Origin: Paraburkholderia sp. BCC1884
GTDB taxonomy: Bacteria > Pseudomonadota > Gammaproteobacteria > Burkholderiales > Burkholderiaceae
Length of the DNA stretch: 64,000 bases
Assembly (NCBI RefSeq): GCF_900996225.1
Contig: NZ_CAAJGL010000068.1
Coordinates: forward strand, 1,736,001-1,800,000
Direction: 5' to 3'
In this document: piece after piece, positions 54,222 through 64,000 of the stretch
Layout of the letters: every line of letters starts with the position of its first letter
How positions within the stretch are numbered: position 1 is the stretch's first letter
Position numbers and translations under genes: made by a program
The notes under the pieces: model-generated
Seen by the model: the letters and a program-made list of their open reading frames with translations, nothing else
Database searches by the model: none
Told to the model about the DNA's origin: nothing

Positions 54222-54914
54222 ATGACCCGATTCATCGAAGCCAAACCGTACCCGTGGCCCTACGACGGCAACCTGCGCCCGGAGAACACGGCGCTCGTGA
54301 TCATCGACATGCAGACGGACTTTTGCGGCCACGGCGGCTACGTCGACAAGATGGGCTACGACCTCTCGAACACGCGCGCGCCGATCGAGCCGATCAACAG
54401 CGTGCTGAAAGTCATGCGCGAACAGGGCTTCACGATCATCCATACGCGTGAAGGCCACCGGCCCGACCTCTCCGATCTGCCTGCCAACAAACGCTGGCGC
54501 AGCCGTCGCGCGGGCACGAACGGCGTGGGTATCGGCGACGACGGCCCATGCGGGCGGATTCTCGTGCGCGGCGAACCGGGCTGGGAGATCATCGACGAAC
54601 TCAAGCCGCTGGCAGGCGAGATCATCATCGACAAGCCGGGCAAGGGCTCGTTCTGCGCGACCGATCTCGAACTGATCCTGCGCACGCGCGGCATCGACAA
54701 TCTCGTGCTAACCGGCATTACGACCGACGTCTGCGTACACACGACCATGCGCGAGGGCAACGACCGCGGCTTCGAATGCACGGTGCTGGCCGACTGCTGC
54801 GGCGCGACCGACCAGGGCAATCACGACGCCGCGCTGCACATGATCACCATGCAAGGCGGCGTGTTCGGCACGGTGTCCGACTCGACCGCGTTGCTCCAGA
54901 CGCTGGGTGGCTGA
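54222..54914 (+). CDS. biuH: Biuret amidohydrolase (BiuH-like cysteine hydrolase)
   Basis: Hydrolyses biuret to allophanate and ammonia. A 230-residue cysteine hydrolase with triad Asp29 (IIDMQTDFC), Lys138 ([12 protein letters not shown]) and Cys171 (GITTDVC). The whole pattern, including the opening DPYPWPY-like [20 protein letters not shown] and [21 protein letters not shown], follows characterised rhizobial BiuH from memory of that family. Allophanate hydrolase is encoded in the same operon and would consume the product. AGGA precedes the ATG. Confidence 0.88.
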   Translation: MTRFIEAKPYPWPYDGNLRPENTALVIIDMQTDFCGHGGYVDKMGYDLSNTRAPIEPINSVLKVMREQGFTIIHTREGHRPDLSDLPANKRWRSRRAGTNGVGIGDDGPCGRILVRGEPGWEIIDELKPLAGEIIIDKPGKGSFCATDLELILRTRGIDNLVLTGITTDVCVHTTMREGNDRGFECTVLADCCGATDQGNHDAALHMITMQGGVFGTVSDSTALLQTLGG

Positions 54915-54915
54915 C

Positions 54916-56529
54916 ATGTCGACCCCGACGCGCAAGGCCATGGGCGTGGAAGTGCTGCATGCGGGCAAATCGTTCGGTGCGTTTCGCGCGCTCGACGACG
55001 TCTCGATGAAGGTCAAGCCCGGCACGATCCACGCGCTGCTCGGCGAGAACGGCGCGGGCAAGAGTACGCTCGTGAAGGGCCTGGTGGGCTACGGCGTGCT
55101 CGACGAAGGGCAGATCGCCGCCGACGACCGCGAAGTCCACATCCATTCGCCGCGCGATGCGCAGGCGCTCGGCATCGGCATGGTGTATCAGCATTTCACG
55201 CTGGCCGCGGGCTTGTCCGTCGAAGAAAACCTGCTGCTCGCACGCGGCCGACTGCCGTGGAAAATCGACTGGAAAGCGGAACGGGCCGCGCTCACCGCAT
55301 TCATGCAGCGCATGCCGTTTCGCTTGCCGCTCGACACGCCGGTGTCCGCGCTCGCAGCCGGCGAAAAGCAGAAACTCGAAATCCTCAAGCAACTCTATTT
55401 GCAGCAACGTTTCCTGATCCTCGACGAGCCGACCTCGGTGCTGACGCCGCAGGAGGCCGACGAAGTGCTCGGCCTGATGCGCGATCTCACCACGCGCGGC
55501 GAGCTGACCGTGCTGATGATTACCCACAAGTTCCGTGAAGTGATGGCCTACGCGGACGACGTCACTGTGTTGCGCAAAGGCCGTCAGGTCGGCACGACCG
55601 CGGTGGCCGACACGAGCCGCGACCAGCTCGCCGCATGGATGATGGGCACGGTCGCCACGAGCGACGCGCCCGTGATGGCCGCCGTGACCGTGGAGCGCAT
55701 CGCGCGCAAGCCGCTCGACGAAGCCGCGCAGGTGCGTCTTGCGCTGCGCGATTTCTCGGTGGAAGACGATCGTGGTCACATGGCGGTGAAGCATGCGAAT
55801 CTGGCGGTGCGAGCCGGCGAGATCCTCGGGCTTGCGGGGGTGTCCGGCAACGGTCAGAAGGAACTGGTGGAAGCGCTGGTCGGCCAGCGGCGCGTCAGGA
55901 CCGGCGACATGCAGGTCGCCGGCAAGCCTTATCAGGCGACCCGAGAACAGATGACGCGACGCCGCGTGTTCGCCATCCCCGAGGAACCGCTGAAAAACGC
56001 CTGTGTGGGCAGCATGAGTGTGGCGCAGAATCTCGCGCTGCGCGACTTCGACCGGGAACCTCTGCGACGTGGCGGCTGGTGGCTCGACCGCGGTGCGATG
56101 CGCGCGCGTGCCGTGCAATTGATCGGCGAATTCAATGTGCGACCGCCCGTGCCGGAGCGCGCGATCGGCACGCTTTCCGGTGGCAACGTGCAGCGCGCGG
56201 TGCTCGCTCGTGAGCTCGGGCAACCGGTGGACGTGCTGATCGTCGCCAATCCGGTTTTCGGGCTCGACTTCGCGTCGGTGGCCGACATTCATGCGCGCAT
56301 CATGGCGGCGCGCGACGCGGGCGCAGCCGTGCTGCTGGTCAGTGAAGACCTGGACGAACTGCTGGAACTCGCGGACCGCATCATGGTGATCGCCGAGGGC
56401 GAACTGGTGTTCGAAACGCCTGCCGCGCGCGCCGATCGAACCGTGCTCGGCCAGCATATGGCGGGCCACGGCGATACGCCCGCGCAGCCCGTGGTGCCCG
56501 CCGAAAAACAGAAGGAAACGATTGGATGA
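54916..56529 (+). CDS. Double-domain ABC ATPase (importer B)
   Basis: A 537-residue tandem ATPase. Domain 1 has [30 protein letters not shown] and [11 protein letters not shown]; domain 2 has the degenerate [14 protein letters not shown] and [16 protein letters not shown], with VANPVFGLD in place of a normal Walker B. ATG 54916 is one base after the biuH stop; a GTG at 54907 is less likely. It is separated from its permeases by biuH, and its stop overlaps the trtA start (ATGA). Confidence 0.92.
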   Translation: MSTPTRKAMGVEVLHAGKSFGAFRALDDVSMKVKPGTIHALLGENGAGKSTLVKGLVGYGVLDEGQIAADDREVHIHSPRDAQALGIGMVYQHFTLAAGLSVEENLLLARGRLPWKIDWKAERAALTAFMQRMPFRLPLDTPVSALAAGEKQKLEILKQLYLQQRFLILDEPTSVLTPQEADEVLGLMRDLTTRGELTVLMITHKFREVMAYADDVTVLRKGRQVGTTAVADTSRDQLAAWMMGTVATSDAPVMAAVTVERIARKPLDEAAQVRLALRDFSVEDDRGHMAVKHANLAVRAGEILGLAGVSGNGQKELVEALVGQRRVRTGDMQVAGKPYQATREQMTRRRVFAIPEEPLKNACVGSMSVAQNLALRDFDREPLRRGGWWLDRGAMRARAVQLIGEFNVRPPVPERAIGTLSGGNVQRAVLARELGQPVDVLIVANPVFGLDFASVADIHARIMAARDAGAAVLLVSEDLDELLELADRIMVIAEGELVFETPAARADRTVLGQHMAGHGDTPAQPVVPAEKQKETIG

Positions 56530-57209
56530 CTTCCGCCCAGATGCTGACCATCGACGCACAACCCAGCCCATTCACTTTCGAGGCCGCGAAAACCGCGCTG
56601 ATCGTGATCGACATGCAACGCGACTTCATCGAGCCGGGCGGCTTCGGCGAATCGCTCGGCAACGATGTGTCGCTGCTCGCGGAGATCGTGCCGACGGTGG
56701 CCGATCTGCTCGCGTTCGCACGCCTGCATGACTGGCTGGTGATCCACACCCGCGAATCGCATGCGGCCGACCTGTCCGATTGTCCGCCGGCCAAACGCCT
56801 GCGCGGCGCACCGAATGCGCGGATCGGCGACACCGGCCCGATGGGCCGCATCCTGATTCGCGATGAACCCGGCAATGCGATCGTCGACACGCTCGCGCCG
56901 CTAGCCGGCGAACTCGTGATCGACAAACCCGGCAAGGGCGCGTTCTACGCCACGCGGCTTGGCGAAGAACTGGCGATGCGCGGCATCACGCATCTATTTT
57001 TTGCCGGCGTGACCACCGAGGTCTGTGTGCAGACCTCGATGCGCGAAGCCAACGACCGCGGCTACGACAGTCTGCTCGTCGAAGACGCGACCGCCAGTTA
57101 CATTCCGGCCTTCAAACAGGCCACGCTCGACATGGTGCGCTCGCAAGGCGGCATCGTCGGCTGGACCGCGCCTCTTTCCGCCTTGTTGCAACTCGAGGAG
57201 ACTCACTGA
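56526..57209 (+). CDS. trtA: Triuret hydrolase (TrtA-like cysteine hydrolase)
   Basis: Probably hydrolyses triuret to carboxybiuret and ammonia. A 227-residue cysteine hydrolase with Asp29 (VIDMQRDF), Lys134 ([12 protein letters not shown]) and Cys167 (GVTTEVC). It is a paralogue of the BiuH-like protein but differs in the active-site loop (GSFCAT versus GAFYAT) and in the [21 protein letters not shown] block. Triuret hydrolases of Herbaspirillum and rhizobia belong to this group and co-occur with biuH and atzF. Start overlaps the ATPase stop. Confidence 0.78.
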   Translation: MTSAQMLTIDAQPSPFTFEAAKTALIVIDMQRDFIEPGGFGESLGNDVSLLAEIVPTVADLLAFARLHDWLVIHTRESHAADLSDCPPAKRLRGAPNARIGDTGPMGRILIRDEPGNAIVDTLAPLAGELVIDKPGKGAFYATRLGEELAMRGITHLFFAGVTTEVCVQTSMREANDRGYDSLLVEDATASYIPAFKQATLDMVRSQGGIVGWTAPLSALLQLEETH

Positions 57210-57211
57210 GT

Positions 57212-57598
57212 ATGGAAGTCAATCAGCCCGACATCGTCGCGCAGGTAAGCGCGGCCTTCGTGGAGTACGAGCGCGCGCTGGTCGACAACGACGTCGCGGC
57301 GATGAACGCGCTTTTCTGGAATACGCCGGAAACGGTGCGTTATGGCATTGCGGAAATCCAGCATGGCGGCGAAGCGATTCGCCTCTGGCGCGAGAGCTGT
57401 CAGCCGGTGCCGAAATCGCGCACGCTGCATCGGACGGTGGTCACGACCTTCGGCTCGGACTTCGCCACCGTCAGCACCGAATTCACCAGCGACGCCACGC
57501 CTTTGCTCGGCCGTCAGATGCAAACCTGGGCGAGACTCGGCCCAACCGAAGGCTGGAAAATCGTCGCGGCTCACGTCAGTCTTATCGCCGCGCCGTGA
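57212..57598 (+). CDS. AtzH/HpxZ-like DUF3225 (NTF2-fold) protein
   Basis: A 128-residue NTF2-fold protein of the DUF3225 family (AFVEYERALVDNDVAAMNALFWNTPETVRYGIAE, then GGEAIRLWRESC and GWKIVAAHVSLI). The same family appears as AtzH in cyanuric-acid operons and HpxZ in oxalurate/purine operons. A helper or decarboxylase role on carboxylated ureides has been proposed for the family; for this protein it is inferred from the neighbours only. GAGGAG lies 11 bases before the ATG. Confidence 0.85.
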   Translation: MEVNQPDIVAQVSAAFVEYERALVDNDVAAMNALFWNTPETVRYGIAEIQHGGEAIRLWRESCQPVPKSRTLHRTVVTTFGSDFATVSTEFTSDATPLLGRQMQTWARLGPTEGWKIVAAHVSLIAAP

Positions 57599-57635
57599 AA
57601 CGTCGATAATAAGAACAAAGGGGGAATCCGGCCTC

Positions 57636-58391
57636 ATGAACGAACCGACCAATCTGCTTGAGCAGCCGAGTGCTTCGAGTGTGCAGGAGACATCCGCGGC
57701 ACCTGTTGCGGCCAACCCGCTTGCCGAACAGGTCTATCAGCAGTTGAAGAACGACATCTTCAGCTTTCGCCTGTTTCCCGGCGACCGCTTTTCGGAGAAC
57801 GGCATTGCGCAGCACTATGGCGTGTCGCGCACGCCGATGCGCGACGGTTTGTTCCGTCTGCAACGGGAAGGCTATCTGGAAGTGGGTTTCCGGCGCGGCT
57901 GGAAAGTGGCGCCGATCAACTTCGATCAACTGGACCAGCTTTACGATTTACGCATCGTGCTGGAAGTAGCGGCGGTGGAGCGCATTGGCGCGGGCGGCGA
58001 CGTCGCGCACGAGGCGGTGGAAGGGTTGAAGGCAGTCTGGTGCGTGGCGCCCGAACTGCGTGAAAGCGATCCGGTGAAGATGTTCGGCATGGACGAAAAC
58101 TTCCACCGTCAACTGGTTGCCGCCACCGGCAATGCCGAAATGCTGCGGGTACATAACGAAGTGACCGAGCGCATCCGCATCGTGCGGCGGCTCGATTTTC
58201 TGAAACCGCATCGCACCAGCGCGACCTACGACGAACACTCCACCATGCTCAATCTGATCGAGCGCAATCGTCTCACCGAGGCGATCATCCTGCTGCGCGC
58301 GCACGTCACACAGAGCAAGCTGGAAGTGCGCAAGATCACCTTGTCGATGCTCGCCGCCGCGCGCGACAGCAAGCTGCCCTTCGTTTCCTGA
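57636..58391 (+). CDS. GntR/FCD-family regulator of the biuret operon
   Basis: A 251-residue regulator. After a disordered 30-residue tail, the winged helix runs LAEQVYQQLKNDIFSFRLFPGDRFSENGIAQHYGVSRTPMRDGLFRLQREGYLEV (blocks of residues 32-90), followed by an FCD domain with FHRQLVAATGN. ATG 57636 has a GGGGG site upstream. Last gene of the operon, so it likely regulates its own unit through the palindrome at 49053-49086, with an operon intermediate as ligand. Confidence 0.9.
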   Translation: MNEPTNLLEQPSASSVQETSAAPVAANPLAEQVYQQLKNDIFSFRLFPGDRFSENGIAQHYGVSRTPMRDGLFRLQREGYLEVGFRRGWKVAPINFDQLDQLYDLRIVLEVAAVERIGAGGDVAHEAVEGLKAVWCVAPELRESDPVKMFGMDENFHRQLVAATGNAEMLRVHNEVTERIRIVRRLDFLKPHRTSATYDEHSTMLNLIERNRLTEAIILLRAHVTQSKLEVRKITLSMLAAARDSKLPFVS

Positions 58392-58404
58392 GCGCGCTTC
58401 GGGT

Positions 58405-59775
<1,371 letters not shown>

Positions 59776-60981
59776 ATGGACGAGACAAAGCTGAACGCGC
59801 GGCGCTACGACGTCATCACCGATGAAGCCGGATTTCGCGCCTTGCAGCCCGAATGGGACGCGTTGTGGTCGAGGGCAGAGGGCTTCTGTTACCAGTCGTT
59901 TGCATTTTGCTGGCTGGCCTGGCTGCACGTGTCGAAACCACATGGACGCAAGCTCAAGTGTCTCGTGTGCCGGGAAGGCGGCCGCCTGGTGATGGTCTGG
60001 CCGCTCGAAATGGTTAGACGTTCGCTCTGGACGTACCTCGTTCCGCTCGGACCCGAAGGCGGCGATTTCACCAGCGTGCTGGTGGAGAACGGCGCACAGA
60101 CCGCCTCGCTCGTGACGGGCGCATGGGAGGTGGCAAAGCGGCGTTGCGGGGCCGACTTCATTCATTTGCCGTATGTACGTGAATCGCTCGTGCTGCATAA
60201 GCTCGTGACCGGCGAGCGCAGGATCGTATTCGCCGAGCCGCACAATTCGTCGGCGGCGAAACTGCGCGGCGAGGGAACGTGGGACGAGTATTGCCAGACC
60301 CTTGGCACGCTGTTTCGCAAGAAGCCAGGCGGCTTCACGAAGAAGCTCGCGAAAGAAGGCACGGTCGACGTGCGCATGCTCGACCCCGCCGAGGAGAGCG
60401 AGACGGCGTCGATCGTCAAATGGATGTTCGAGTGCAAACGTGTCTGGAGCGGCCGGGTGGGCAAGCATAGCGTCTGGCTCGATTCACCCGAGTTCGAGCG
60501 CTTCCTGTGCAAGCTGATCTATTCGGGCGACGTGGCTTCGATGGCGCGGCTGATCGTCGTGACGCTGGACGATGCGCCGGTAGCGGCGCTGATCGTCAGT
60601 CTCGGCAATCCGTGGGCGAGCGCCATCATTTCCGGCTATGACCCGCACTATGGCAAATGCTGCCCCGGCCTGATCGGCATCGAGCACTGCGTCAAATGGG
60701 CGTTCGAAAGCGGCTACGACCTCGATTTCGGCGTAGGCACCGAGGAATTCAAGGCCTATTGGTCGCGTCGCCGGGCGACGACCGCGTGGACCGTTCAAAC
60801 GATCAACTCGACATGGGGGCTGGTGGCGATGCGCGGGCGGCGTTTGATGCGCGAGGCGATGGAGCGGGTGAGGAAACCGACGCCTGAGGAAGCCGGATCG
60901 CCGGAAACGGACGCGGCGCTCGCGCCCGGCATGCGGCTTCAGACGCCCGACGCCGCGAGTCAGCGCGGCATTGGAGAATGA
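59776..60981 (+). CDS. CelD/FemAB-like (BioF2-type) GNAT acyltransferase
   Basis: A 401-residue protein of the CelD/BcsL/FemAB-like GNAT group. N-terminal half: FRALQPEWDALWSRAEGFCYQSFAFCWLAWLHVSKP; C-terminal half: LIVVTLDDAPVAALIVSLGNPWASAIISGYDPHYGKCCPGLIGIEHCVKWAFESGYDLDFGVGTEEFKAYW, the typical acyl-transfer core. A polar tail of about 45 residues follows. Relatives act in exopolysaccharide or cell-wall decoration. Cytoplasmic; no partner gene beside it. GAGG precedes the ATG. Confidence 0.85.
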   Translation: MDETKLNARRYDVITDEAGFRALQPEWDALWSRAEGFCYQSFAFCWLAWLHVSKPHGRKLKCLVCREGGRLVMVWPLEMVRRSLWTYLVPLGPEGGDFTSVLVENGAQTASLVTGAWEVAKRRCGADFIHLPYVRESLVLHKLVTGERRIVFAEPHNSSAAKLRGEGTWDEYCQTLGTLFRKKPGGFTKKLAKEGTVDVRMLDPAEESETASIVKWMFECKRVWSGRVGKHSVWLDSPEFERFLCKLIYSGDVASMARLIVVTLDDAPVAALIVSLGNPWASAIISGYDPHYGKCCPGLIGIEHCVKWAFESGYDLDFGVGTEEFKAYWSRRRATTAWTVQTINSTWGLVAMRGRRLMREAMERVRKPTPEEAGSPETDAALAPGMRLQTPDAASQRGIGE

Positions 60982-61017
60982 GTTGATGCGACGAAAGGAT
61001 TTCCTTCCAGAGCACGT

Positions 61018-61188
61018 CTACGAACGGTCGCGGCTGCGTACCCGCGTCGCGCCGGTAATCACGGCGACGCCGAGCATGATGACGGCGACGATGGCGATCG
61101 TATGTTGAGCGACATGCATGGCCATCAATCCCCAGGACACGCCGCCGATCAGGATGATCCAACCAATCAGATAAATAACCAGCGTCAT
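61018..61188 (-). CDS. 56-residue membrane protein
   Basis: An open frame from ATG 61188 to TAG 61018 encodes MTLVIYLIGWIILIGGVSWGLMAMHVAQHTIAIVAVIMLGVAVITGATRVRSRDRS in short blocks: two hydrophobic helices joined by GLMAMHVAQHT and a basic C-terminus. A near-ideal ribosome-binding site, AAGGAGAACAACA, precedes the start; it is almost identical to the leader of the small gene at 4460-4642. Converges with the acyltransferase gene. Probably a small inner-membrane protein of unknown role. Confidence 0.75.
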   Translation of the reverse strand: MTLVIYLIGWIILIGGVSWGLMAMHVAQHTIAIVAVIMLGVAVITGATRVRSRDRS

Positions 61189-61355
61189 TGTTGTTCTCCT
61201 TGTTCGAGTTGACGAAAGGCAACGGGTCTATCGAGTAGCAGATTTCGCGCCCGATACGTTGCAGTCACGCCTGCACGGAGAAAAACGACGCGGTGAGGAA
61301 CGAAGCACGCACGCCGCAACGCGCGCGCCTCGTCCGCCTCACCAGGACATGCCGA

Positions 61356-62501
61356 TCAACCACAGGCCGGTTTGGCCTTCTTGCACGCATCGGCGAGCTG
61401 CGGCGGCGGGTCTTTCTTGAACACCGTCTTATACGATTCGAGCACGTTCGACTGAACCACCGGCAAGGACTGCACGCCGATCCACGCCGGCGGCGTCTGG
61501 CCGATCAGCGCCTTCATCATCGCCATGGCTTCGGCCACGCCCTGATCGTACGGACGCTGGGAGCCGGTCGCCTTGAGCGGACCACCCTTGGCGATCTCGA
61601 TCGCGGATTGCAGGCCCAGATCGACCGTGGTCATCGGAATCGTCACGCCTTGGGCGCGCATCGAGGTGAGCGTATCGAGGGCCGGTTGGTCCCACACCGC
61701 GAACAAGCCCTTCACGTCCGGATTGCCGGTGAGAAAGTCACCCGCGATCTGGCCGACCTTCGACGGGTCCGTGAACGCGACCTGCTTGATCTTGATGTCG
61801 GGGCGATTCTTTTTGAACCAGTCGTTGACGGCCTTGGTGCGCTCCGTCGTGCTGAAGTAGTCCACGCCGAAATTCACGAGGCCGATCGTCGAGCCTTGCG
61901 GCACGCACGAGGCCAGCACCTTCGCCGCGATCTGGCCGTTGCCTTCGCTGTCCGCCGAGATCATCGCGGCATACTGTTCAGGATGCTTCAGGCCGGTTGG
62001 CACGTTATCCATGAACACGAGCTTGATGCCGGCCTCGGACACCTTCTTGTAGGTGGCGGCCGTAGCCGTGCCGTCGACCGGAATCGAGATGATGCCGTCG
62101 GGATGGCGCTGAATCGTGTTCTCGATGTCGGCGATCTGCTTGTCGACCTGGTACTCAGCCGAGGCCGTGCCGATCACTTCCACGCCGTATTTTTTCAGCG
62201 TGTCGGTGATGCCTTGCACCTGCAGTTGCGACCAGTCGAGATTCATCGTCTGCATCGAAATGCCGACCTTGAATTTGCCCGCCTTGATCTTGGCGATGTC
62301 CGCATCGCTCAGCTTCACGGCATCCACCGAAGCGGCTTTCTCGCCGTTCGGCCCTTGCCCGACGATGCCCTTCGGGCCGATCTGTCCGGCGGGAATGCCG
62401 GTCACGCATTGCGCGTAAGCGCCCGAGGCAGCCAGCGAAGCCACCACGGCTGCCGCCATCACGCTGGCTAACGCCATTCTTGAGCCACGACGTTGTTTCA
62501 T
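61356..62501 (-). CDS. Sugar ABC substrate-binding protein (ribose type)
   Basis: A 381-residue periplasmic binding protein of the RbsB-like Peripla_BP_4 family. Signal peptide ends near SLAASGAYAQC (residue 31). The mature protein has GKFKVGISMQTMNLDWSQLQVQGITDTLKKYGVEVIG, DGIISIPVDGTATAATYKKV and the C-terminal GVAEAMAMMKALIGQTPPAWIG. Cys residues near both ends may form a disulfide. First in the operon with permease and ATPase on the same strand in the reverse order of the map. Substrate probably a monosaccharide or polyol. Confidence 0.9.
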   Translation of the reverse strand: MKQRRGSRMALASVMAAAVVASLAASGAYAQCVTGIPAGQIGPKGIVGQGPNGEKAASVDAVKLSDADIAKIKAGKFKVGISMQTMNLDWSQLQVQGITDTLKKYGVEVIGTASAEYQVDKQIADIENTIQRHPDGIISIPVDGTATAATYKKVSEAGIKLVFMDNVPTGLKHPEQYAAMISADSEGNGQIAAKVLASCVPQGSTIGLVNFGVDYFSTTERTKAVNDWFKKNRPDIKIKQVAFTDPSKVGQIAGDFLTGNPDVKGLFAVWDQPALDTLTSMRAQGVTIPMTTVDLGLQSAIEIAKGGPLKATGSQRPYDQGVAEAMAMMKALIGQTPPAWIGVQSLPVVQSNVLESYKTVFKKDPPPQLADACKKAKPACG

Positions 62502-62571
62502 GTTTCTCCTCCATTGGTTTTGATGTCGGTACTACGTCTCCTGCCAATCCCGTCAACGGGCTGCTTACGGA

Positions 62572-63573
62572 TTACTTCCTCGTGAAGGCGACCGCCGCGA
62601 CGATGATCACGCCTTTGATCACGAGTTGCAGCGATGAACTGACGCCGAGCAGCACCAGTCCGTTGTTGAGCGTGCCGATGATCAGGCTGCCGAGCAGCGT
62701 GCCGAGCACGAAGCCGCGTCCGCCGAACAGACTGCAGCCGCCGAGCGTGACGGAGGCGATCACGTCCAGCTCCATGCCTTGCACGACGTCGGGCCGCGCC
62801 GCATGCGAGCGGGCGGACAGCACGAGCGCGGCGAGGCCGGCCAGCGCGCCGGTGAGAATGAAGGCGAGGGTGGTCACGCGCCGCGTGTTGATGCCGGAGT
62901 AGAGCGCGGCCGTCGGGTTGCCGCCCGCCGCGTAAATCTGCCTGCCGAACACGCTGTAGTGCAGCAGCAGAATGCCCGCGATCACCGCCAGCAAGGTCCA
63001 GATGATCGGCACCGGCACGCCGAAAATATCGCCCTCGCCGAAGATCGAGATGAACGAGTCGTTGTCGATGATGACGGGCTTGGTGGTCGTCACCATCAGC
63101 GCCAGTCCGCGTGCGGCGCTCAAGGTGCCGAGCGTGACTAGAAACGACGGGATGTTGATCCGTGTGGTGACGATGCCGTTGATCGCGCCGACGATCGCAC
63201 CCGTGCCGATCCCCGCAATGGCGCCGATGACCCAGTTGTTGCCGACATACGCCATCGCCAGTGCCGCCGACATGCCGGAGAGTGCCAGCGTCGAGCCCAC
63301 CGACAGATCGATCTGCCGCGCGATGATCACGAACGTCATGCCGATCGCGATGATCGAGACCAGCGCGGTTTGCCGGCCGATGTTCAGGAAGTTGTCGATG
63401 GACAGAAACCACGGCGACGCGAAACTGAACACGACGAGCAGAATCGCGAACGCGGCATACAGCGCATACGGTCGGTCGCCTTGCAGGAGGACTTGCGCAA
63501 TGCGCCGCATACGGCTTTTTTGCGGCGGCGCGGCCTGCCGTTGCGCCGTCAGCGGCGAGACAGAATCATTCAT
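62572..63573 (-). CDS. Sugar ABC permease (RbsC type)
   Basis: A 333-residue permease with about ten helices, including the family motif LVSIIAIGMTFVIIARQIDLSVGSTLALSGM. The segment VTLGGCSLFGGRGFVLGTLLGSLIIGTLNNGLVLLG matches RbsC-like proteins. The ATG overlaps the stop of the ATPase gene upstream by four bases (ATGA). Pairs with the binding protein that follows after 70 bases. Confidence 0.92.
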   Translation of the reverse strand: MNDSVSPLTAQRQAAPPQKSRMRRIAQVLLQGDRPYALYAAFAILLVVFSFASPWFLSIDNFLNIGRQTALVSIIAIGMTFVIIARQIDLSVGSTLALSGMSAALAMAYVGNNWVIGAIAGIGTGAIVGAINGIVTTRINIPSFLVTLGTLSAARGLALMVTTTKPVIIDNDSFISIFGEGDIFGVPVPIIWTLLAVIAGILLLHYSVFGRQIYAAGGNPTAALYSGINTRRVTTLAFILTGALAGLAALVLSARSHAARPDVVQGMELDVIASVTLGGCSLFGGRGFVLGTLLGSLIIGTLNNGLVLLGVSSSLQLVIKGVIIVAAVAFTRK

Positions 63574-64000
63574 ATTGCGGGCTCTATTGAAGAACGGGAC
63601 AGTTGGATCATGTGATGCAAGGCTTCGGCGCTGGCCACCTCGTTACGCTCGACGGTCTTCACGATCGCGCCATCCGCGACGATCGAAATCCGGTCGCACA
63701 GCCGCAGGAGTTCGTCGAGGTCGGAGGAGACGACCAGTACGCCCGTGCCGGCTTGCGCGGCGTCGTTGACCACGCCGTAGATTTCCTCGCGCGCGCCGAC
63801 GTCGACGCCGACGGTCGGTTCGTCGAGCATGAGCAGTTTGGGACGCGGGTGATTCCACTTCGCGAAGACCACTTTCTGCTGGTTGCCGCCGGATAGAAAC
63901 CTGACTGCTGTAGACGAGCCCGGTGCTTTGACGGCCAGCTCTTTCATGGAACGCCTGGCTTGTTGCACGGCGGCCTGGCTGCGCAGCCATCCCCAGCGCG
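63570..64000 (-). CDS. Sugar ABC ATPase, C-terminal fragment (window edge)
   Basis: The last 142 codons of a RbsA-type tandem ATPase; the rest lies beyond the window. It shows the second-domain signature FLSGGNQQKVVFAKWNHPRPKLLMLDEPTVGVDVGAREEIYGVVNDAAQAGTGVLVVSSDLDELLRLCDRI in blocks. The Walker B is intact (LLMLDEPTVGVD). The frame is open to the edge. First gene of the operon that continues into the permease and binding protein. Confidence 0.9.
   Translation of the reverse strand, partial: RWGWLRSQAAVQQARRSMKELAVKAPGSSTAVRFLSGGNQQKVVFAKWNHPRPKLLMLDEPTVGVDVGAREEIYGVVNDAAQAGTGVLVVSSDLDELLRLCDRISIVADGAIVKTVERNEVASAEALHHMIQLSRSSIEPAI

Overview
The window looks like a piece of a Burkholderia/Paraburkholderia-type beta-proteobacterial replicon. 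It is GC-rich throughout, third positions are strongly G/C, genes are tightly packed in short operons with ATGA or TAATG overlaps, and several families typical of this group appear (a DUF4148 secreted protein, a MipA/OmpV porin-like protein, a YceH-type protein, a SFPASDPPS-motif small protein). No rRNA, tRNA, CRISPR array, transposase or phage gene was seen. Both ends cut genes: an efflux outer-membrane channel on the left and a sugar-ABC ATPase on the right.

Left part (1-32.5 kb), mostly ordinary. It holds a tripartite efflux operon (HlyD/EmrA, a DUF4148 protein, EmrB, outer-membrane lipoprotein), a Rieske-FAD reductase, two large hybrid sensor kinases (one a CheB-CheR-PAS-kinase-receiver fusion), an esterase, YjbQ and thioredoxin. 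These are followed by a sugar-phosphate group: a 6-phosphogluconate dehydrogenase, a HAD phosphatase, a phosphoketolase and an acetate kinase. After that come exporters, acetyltransferase, XRE-cupin regulator, lipocalin, YceH, MipA, a hydrolase, a DUF4118 membrane protein and a lone SLATT-domain protein. Two short membrane-protein genes (41 and 56 codons) are also reported.

Central part (32.7-58.4 kb), the main interest. This is about 26 kb of nitrogen-compound uptake and hydrolysis. Locus A: a Pot-like ABC importer runs divergently from a PuuE-like polysaccharide-deacetylase-family hydrolase, a GntR regulator and a flavin-reductase-like protein. Next come a gamma-glutamyltransferase-family hydrolase (HpxW-like), an amidase and a RutB-like cysteine hydrolase, then a complete BMP/nucleoside-type ABC importer and a TetR regulator. 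Locus B is one apparent operon: allophanate hydrolase (atzF), a second BMP-type importer whose subunits are interleaved with a biuret-hydrolase-like (biuH) and a triuret-hydrolase-like (trtA) gene, an AtzH/HpxZ-like DUF3225 protein, and a GntR regulator. The enzymes of B fit a route triuret -> (carboxy)biuret -> allophanate -> NH3 + CO2.

Four sequences with the GG-N10-GC architecture of sigma-54 promoters lie exactly at the heads of the four main transcription units (two of them divergent around a shared dyad). This suggests that the whole region is switched on by nitrogen limitation through NtrC or a similar activator. A 34-bp near-perfect palindrome straddles the predicted start of the atzF operon and is a strong operator candidate.

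Right part (58.4-64 kb): an mreB gene without mreC/mreD next to it, a FemAB/CelD-like acyltransferase, a small membrane protein, and a ribose-type sugar ABC transporter that leaves the window.
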